In this document: in pieces, positions 15,814 to 19,843 of the stretch
How positions within the stretch are numbered: position 1 is the stretch's first letter
How the letters are laid out: each line of letters begins with the position of its first letter
Made by a program: the position numbers and the translations under genes
Assembly (NCBI GenBank): GCA_021160245.1
Contig: JAGHCW010000094.1
Coordinates: 1 to 19,843 of the forward strand
Reading direction: 5' to 3'
Source: a bacterium
Lineage (GTDB): Bacteria > B130-G9
Length of the DNA: 19,843 nt
Notes under the pieces: generated by a model
The model's database searches: none
The model's input: only the letters and a program-made list of their open reading frames with translations
What the model was told of the DNA's origin: nothing

Positions 15814-15945
15814 CTTGATAAGTTAATGCAGTTATTCTGGTCTGTCATCTTTGCGATTGCGGATTCAAGCAAGGAGGAACTCAAACAGAGGGGCGCGAAT
15901 CTCTTGATTTGGCCAGCTCTACCTTCAGCGCTTTTGGAGTAAAAG

Positions 15946-16863
15946 ATGGTTGAAAGTATGATACTCGCGAAGAAATCCAAGATGCGGTACTATAAAATCC
16001 CTCTTTACACAAAAGCGCAGGACGGCCACTTCATGCTCTATAAGCCCGAAGGTCTCCTCCTCAAGTCGATGCGGGTCGGTTCAGGTCGCTATCCTTCCGA
16101 ACTATATCTAAGCTCAGAGGACAAGATGAGGGGCATTCAAGAGGTTCAGAAGGCCTTTAATAAGGAGTTGAGGGAGTCCATCAAAGGCGGAGAGGCAAGC
16201 GTTGTGAAGGATATGATTGTCAGCGTAGTTGAGGAGACGTTGACTGAACCGAGAAGTGGTAGCCTTGAGGGTATTGCCGAGACTGTGAACATATTATCGA
16301 CCGAGTGTGCCAATCAACCAGGTGTTCTAAGGGCGCTGGCGAACGTCTCCTTCACAGACTACACGACAGCATTGCATTCGGTGAATGTCATGGCTCTCAC
16401 GCTAGGCCTTTGCCTCTTCTCGGGATTCGACCAGAAGCTGCTCAATGCCTTCGGACTCGCCGCGCTGCTGCACGACGTTGGCAAGACCAAAGTCGATCCG
16501 GGAATAATAGGCGCGAGTAGAAAGCTCACAACGGCCGAGTTTGAGGAGATCAAAAAACATCCAGCACTAGGATTTGATATATTGTCGGAGTGTGATTTCG
16601 AGGGTGATACAACCGGCCTTGGCGCTCTTGAGCATCACGAAAAGCTGGACGGCAGCGGCTATCCGAGGGGAACCAAGGCGATCTCTCAAGTAGGCCAGAT
16701 AATCGGAATCGTCGATTGCTACGAAGCGATAACCAATGATGACAGGCCCTATAGAAGCGCGATGGACCCTCTTGACGCCCTGTCTCTCTTGAAGCGAGAT
16801 GTTGAAAACGGCAAGTACAGCATGGAGCTTTTTAAGAAGTTCGCATACAGCCTGACCAAATAG
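15946..16863 (+). CDS. HD-GYP domain protein, copy 1 (possible cyclic-di-GMP phosphodiesterase)
   Basis: 305 residues; GGAG lies six bases before ATG 15946. Residues ~14-60 are a small beta-rich N-terminal part (RYYKIPLYTKAQ...FMLYKPEGLLLKSMRVG) unlike a receiver or PAS domain. Residues ~125-300 are the HD-GYP domain with H144, H176-D177 (LHDVGK), H205, H230-H231 and the signature HHEKLDGSGYP (to 240). D257 sits in IVDCYEAITNDRPYR-like sequence. These are the metal ligands and GYP loop expected of an active enzyme hydrolysing cyclic di-GMP or a related dinucleotide; activity itself is inferred. No sensory or membrane segment is visible, so regulation would be through the N-terminal part or a partner. 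The second HD-GYP gene starts 36 bp downstream. Confidence 0.9.
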   Translation: MVESMILAKKSKMRYYKIPLYTKAQDGHFMLYKPEGLLLKSMRVGSGRYPSELYLSSEDKMRGIQEVQKAFNKELRESIKGGEASVVKDMIVSVVEETLTEPRSGSLEGIAETVNILSTECANQPGVLRALANVSFTDYTTALHSVNVMALTLGLCLFSGFDQKLLNAFGLAALLHDVGKTKVDPGIIGASRKLTTAEFEEIKKHPALGFDILSECDFEGDTTGLGALEHHEKLDGSGYPRGTKAISQVGQIIGIVDCYEAITNDDRPYRSAMDPLDALSLLKRDVENGKYSMELFKKFAYSLTK

Positions 16864-16899
16864 GTGCAGATAACTTAAGACCTAGAGGAACTCTTCATC

Positions 16900-17652
16900 A
16901 TGGCAGAAGACAAGATGAGCGATGACAAAAACTCTCAATCAGCGCTCATTGGCCAACTGCGCGAGCATTTCCAGTCAAAGAACGCGCCAAGAATAAAGGC
17001 GGTTCTTGCGCAGCTATGTGATGAGTTGCTTCAAAACGTTGGGAAGCCGAAGCTTGAGGAGGCTGCGGTAGTCGTTGAGATGCTAATCGAGGAATACTCG
17101 ACAAGACCCAGGATGTTGGCATCTCTCGCCAATCTCAAATTCACCAAATACAACCTTAGCATTCATTCGGTCAACGTAATGACGCTCACGTTGTGTTTCT
17201 GCCTCTATGTGAAGTACCACCCCCAAGCGGCCAAGACAATGGGCGTGGCCGCAATTCTTCACGACGTCGGCAAGACCCAGATCGATCCGAACATACTGAA
17301 CTGCGACAGAAGGCTCACTGATGAGGAATTTGAGATGTTTAAGACACATACGGTTCTGGGTGCGAATATGCTCAGAAAAAGTGATTTCAAGGAGAATATC
17401 CTGCCCATGGTAGCCCTTGAGCATCACGAGAAACTTGATGGTAGTGGCTATCCAAATGGCATTCACAACGTCTCAATGGCCGGGCAGATCATCGGGCTCG
17501 CCGATTCCTTCGAGGAGATGACCATCAATGGCCGGCCGTACAGGAAAGTGATCGATCCTTTTGACTCGCTCTCGATCTTGAGGCGAGAAACGGAGGCCGG
17601 TAAATACAGCAAGACCCTCTTCCGTAGGTTCGCCTACAGCATTGCGGATTAA
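16900..17652 (+). CDS. HD-GYP domain protein, copy 2
   Basis: 250 residues from ATG 16900, with GAGGA about ten bases upstream; ATG 16915 is an alternative. It is a paralog of the preceding protein from about residue 45 onward, aligning nearly without gaps (HSVNVMTLTL, ILHDVGKTQIDPNIL, ALEHHEKLDGSGYPNG, FAYSIAD). All metal motifs are kept: H89, H121-D122, H150, H175-H176, and GYP at 183-185. D202 lies in the closing LADSFEEMTINGRPYR. It lacks the beta-rich N-terminal part of copy 1 and has instead a short, charged, probably helical segment. The pair lies 36 bp apart in one likely operon and probably arose by tandem duplication. Separate input domains suggest different control or a heterodimer. 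The following gene converges with a gap of only 30 bp. Confidence 0.88.
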   Translation: MAEDKMSDDKNSQSALIGQLREHFQSKNAPRIKAVLAQLCDELLQNVGKPKLEEAAVVVEMLIEEYSTRPRMLASLANLKFTKYNLSIHSVNVMTLTLCFCLYVKYHPQAAKTMGVAAILHDVGKTQIDPNILNCDRRLTDEEFEMFKTHTVLGANMLRKSDFKENILPMVALEHHEKLDGSGYPNGIHNVSMAGQIIGLADSFEEMTINGRPYRKVIDPFDSLSILRRETEAGKYSKTLFRRFAYSIAD

Positions 17653-17682
17653 GGTGGCGATTGACGCTGCTTGCGCTCGCTA

Positions 17683-18927
17683 TCAGTCTCCTGAGTCTGG
17701 CTTCCTGGCCTTCAACCACCTAATGCGACCGGACACGTCTTGAAAGCGCCCGCGCCTCACAAGCACAAATAGTAGTCTAGCTCCTGGGGCGAGTCCCGTC
17801 TGGCCCACGAGGCCCACGCGTTGCCCCGCCTCAATCGCCTGACCACTCCTCACAACTGACGCCCCGAGGTGCCCATAGACGCTCAGCTCATTCCGTCCAT
17901 GGAGAATCGCGATTGTGAGCCCGGCGCCCGGAACGTAATCACACAGAACAACAGTGCCCGCGCCGACCGCGAATACAGGCTCAGCATCCCTAGCGCCGAC
18001 AAACGGTCCAAGATATAGCCCGAGATCATCCGCTGGCAGCTCCTCCGTCACACACTTCAACGGCACAGGGAGCTCTTTCGGGAGCGCATTTTGCTTTTTT
18101 CCCCGGAGCTTCGGCTCAAGCTCCGCGCATACTCGCGATATCCTGGCCAATAGAACTTCTCGAACACAGGAGGCAAGTTCATCTCGCGAACGCTTGCTCC
18201 CAAGACCTGCGAGTAGCGACGCCAATTGCTCTTGCTTTGCGACTTCAGCTTTCGCCAGATTACGCCCCCTCAAAGCCAGCTCCGACCTCGTCTCAGTCAC
18301 TTGCTGATACGCATCCTGCTTGGCTATACGGACTTGGTTTCTGGAGTCCAGACCATAATCAAGAGACAACTGGAACTGCGTCATCACCACTCTTGCCGCA
18401 CAGACCATCTCTCGATATGGGGGCCCATCGGCGCCTCGGTCATTCGGCGCCTGGGAATCGTCCGCGCTCACCGCCCAAACAGGCAGTGCGAGCGCGAAGC
18501 TCTGAGAACTTGCCCGGACCCTTACTATTTTAGATTCCAGCTCCTTGAGCGATCCAATGAGCTGGTCGAGCTTGGAGTTCCGCGCGGCAAGCTCCTCGGA
18601 CCGAGCAAGCAGATGCGAGCGAGCAGCAATAATTTCAAGATCCCACCTAGCCAGCTCCGCCCACGCTATCTTTGTCGCCTCGTCTGCGCTCTCGGAGCAT
18701 CGAGAGAGCTCATATCGCCCGGTCTCCGAAAGGTGGGTAGTCCCCTTCTCTTTCAACGCCGCGTCAACACCCTCTGCTCTTAAATTGCGAGCGTTGGTGG
18801 TTTCCCCGCTAAAGGCAGAAGCCATAAGTGTTGCGAAGGTGGCAAGCAGAACCAGCCATCTTCCCTGCCGAATCGCAAACGCGACGATCAAATTACATCC
18901 TCTCCGGCCACTATTCGCCGAACACAT
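17683..18927 (-). CDS. EnvC-like murein hydrolase activator (degenerate M23/LytM domain)
   Basis: 414 residues. ATG 18927 is preceded by GGAGAG and overlaps the end of ftsX by 17 bases; a TTG about 12 codons in is another possible start. A hydrophobic segment near residues 22-40 (WLVLLATFATLMASAFS) is a signal peptide or anchor. Residues ~75-260 are largely helical and charged, in part probably coiled coil. Residues ~300-394 are a LytM fold (AVGAGTVVLCDYVPGAGLTIAILHG, YGHL at 351-354, SGQAIEAGQRVGLVGQTG). The zinc ligands are lost: the HxxxD site is replaced and the usual HLHF reads RLLF (384-387). E. coli EnvC has the same kind of inactive LytM domain and activates septal amidases under FtsEX control. 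Being directly behind ftsX supports that role. Confidence 0.85.
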   Translation of the reverse strand: MCSANSGRRGCNLIVAFAIRQGRWLVLLATFATLMASAFSGETTNARNLRAEGVDAALKEKGTTHLSETGRYELSRCSESADEATKIAWAELARWDLEIIAARSHLLARSEELAARNSKLDQLIGSLKELESKIVRVRASSQSFALALPVWAVSADDSQAPNDRGADGPPYREMVCAARVVMTQFQLSLDYGLDSRNQVRIAKQDAYQQVTETRSELALRGRNLAKAEVAKQEQLASLLAGLGSKRSRDELASCVREVLLARISRVCAELEPKLRGKKQNALPKELPVPLKCVTEELPADDLGLYLGPFVGARDAEPVFAVGAGTVVLCDYVPGAGLTIAILHGRNELSVYGHLGASVVRSGQAIEAGQRVGLVGQTGLAPGARLLFVLVRRGRFQDVSGRIRWLKARKPDSGD

Positions 18928-19843
18928 CGACTCTCCGAAGCCTAGTTCGGAAAACGAGTATCATTAGACCGACCGACAAGATGACGGATATTAGGGCCAC
19001 GAATATAGACCACGAGACGCCCAGCTGAGTCGCGAATGGCGCCCCCAGCTGCGCGGCAATATGGGGCAAGCCATTTGCCCAAGCCATCGGCAGAAAGACA
19101 TGCCAGAGCGAAGCGGCAATCACCAAGGCAAGGCCCCATTGCGAGGCGCTGTACGCTAGATAGGGTCCCAACATCGCCTCGTAAGCTGCGCCAGAGAGTT
19201 TCATAATTGAGAGCTCGTCAATTGATGCCGCAAATAGGCTCAAATTGCCGACGAGAAGCGCGGAAATCACGCACAAAGTGACCACAACAAGCAGAAAGAG
19301 GCTGAAGACGCCTATGGTAGCGAGCGTCTCTGAAAGCTTAAGCAGAGCGTCGCCCCGGAAAAAGACGTCCAAGACGTTTTGTCGAGACTTGATGTCTTGT
19401 ATGAGTTGAGCGGTCTCTTTGCGGGACAGTTCGCCTCGATTCATGCTGACGAGAATTACGCCCGGTGAGATACCCTCTGGAACCGCACCAAATGGCTTAC
19501 GGTCCACGGAAAGCGCGTCGCAGAGCGTGGAGAAGTAGTCATCAAAGGGCTTCCTTGCCGCATTCTTGACTGCCTCCTGAGACTCCAACCATGATGCGAG
19601 TTTTTCCAGTGAAGGTTCTGAAGCATCGGGCGAAGTATAGACAGTTAGCTGATCGACGGCGTCGAGCTTCTCCTCGATAATCGCACCAGCTCGCATCACC
19701 ACGATATGGGCGGAGAGAAGAAGGCCAAAACAAGCCAATGCAAGAGCTCCCAGGAGAAAGCCCACCAAGCTCTTGCGGATATTCCGCCGGCCGTTGTCCA
19801 GAAATAGAAGGAAGACCCCGGCAGCTCTAATCAGATTCTGGCG
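18911..19843 (-). CDS. ftsX: Cell division protein FtsX, N-terminus beyond the window edge
   Basis: The reading frame stays open to the right edge, so at least 310 residues are visible and the true start lies outside; the GTG at 19768 falls just before the first membrane segment and is not the start. The topology is that of FtsX: one N-terminal membrane helix (GFLLGALALACFGLLLSA), a periplasmic loop of about 130 residues, then three helices (near TIGVFSLFLLVVVTLCVISA, AYSASQWGLALVIAASLW, and FVALISVILSVGLMILVF). The cytoplasmic coupling region reads DELSIMKLSGAAYEAMLGPYLAYSASQWG, the family signature that meets the FtsE ATPase. FtsEX transmits ATP hydrolysis to periplasmic hydrolase activators. 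The EnvC-like gene follows with a 17-base overlap. ftsE is expected just outside the window. Confidence 0.92.
   Translation of the reverse strand, partial: RQNLIRAAGVFLLFLDNGRRNIRKSLVGFLLGALALACFGLLLSAHIVVMRAGAIIEEKLDAVDQLTVYTSPDASEPSLEKLASWLESQEAVKNAARKPFDDYFSTLCDALSVDRKPFGAVPEGISPGVILVSMNRGELSRKETAQLIQDIKSRQNVLDVFFRGDALLKLSETLATIGVFSLFLLVVVTLCVISALLVGNLSLFAASIDELSIMKLSGAAYEAMLGPYLAYSASQWGLALVIAASLWHVFLPMAWANGLPHIAAQLGAPFATQLGVSWSIFVALISVILSVGLMILVFRTRLRRVDVFGE

Noticed and set aside
15826-15942. 38-residue frame directly before the first HD-GYP gene (MQLFWSVIFA...)
   Set aside because: It has no Shine-Dalgarno and no comparable sequence to support it. The hydrophobic start is too short to be convincing.
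1-19843. CRISPR arrays, tRNA genes, transposases or phage genes
   Set aside because: No short regularly spaced repeats, cloverleaf sequence, transposase motif or phage structural gene could be seen.

Overview
The window looks like a chromosomal segment of an uncultivated Gram-negative (diderm) bacterium with mid-range GC. The diderm inference rests on an LpxH-type metallophosphoesterase and an FtsX/EnvC-like pair. Secreted beta-helix proteins ending in a 'DADPLFVPGP...VDIGYHYP' signature are common in MAGs of candidate phyla and the wider PVC/FCB groups. I cannot assign a phylum from the sequence alone.

Left part (1-7000): a leftward TetR regulator and radical SAM enzyme (the latter cut by the window edge) sit opposite a rightward cluster of secreted proteins. 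That cluster is a 74-residue small exported protein and two tandem ~670-residue right-handed beta-helix paralogs, joined by one-base TGATG stop/start overlaps. The junction is a 79-bp repeat at a 2033-bp period, and its codons also supply a perfect Shine-Dalgarno for the next gene. A folded-looking intergenic segment and a leftward IclR regulator follow.

Middle part (7000-11800): two ~335-bp non-coding direct repeats, exactly 2100 bp apart at their promoter-like ends, flank a leftward B12-binding-type radical SAM gene whose natural start appears to be a non-canonical AUA. Copy B carries a good sigma70-type promoter and four perfect hairpins. Copy A is a decayed version, and its promoter end is one arm of a long inverted repeat shared with the IclR promoter. 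Copy B leads into a 726-residue secreted multidomain protein. The C-terminal domain of that protein is homologous to the C-terminus of the beta-helix paralogs, so the two secreted loci probably use the same surface or export module.

Right part (11800-19843) is housekeeping: rpoD behind its own promoter, an LpxH-like phosphoesterase, tsaD (probably CUG-initiated and overlapping the phosphoesterase gene), two tandem HD-GYP proteins, and, converging on them, a degenerate-LytM EnvC-like protein behind ftsX, which runs off the right edge.

Most worth following up: the promoter-led repeated element (a candidate ncRNA or leader family), the self-perpetuating gene-junction repeat in the beta-helix array, the shared C-terminal domain, and the two non-canonical starts.
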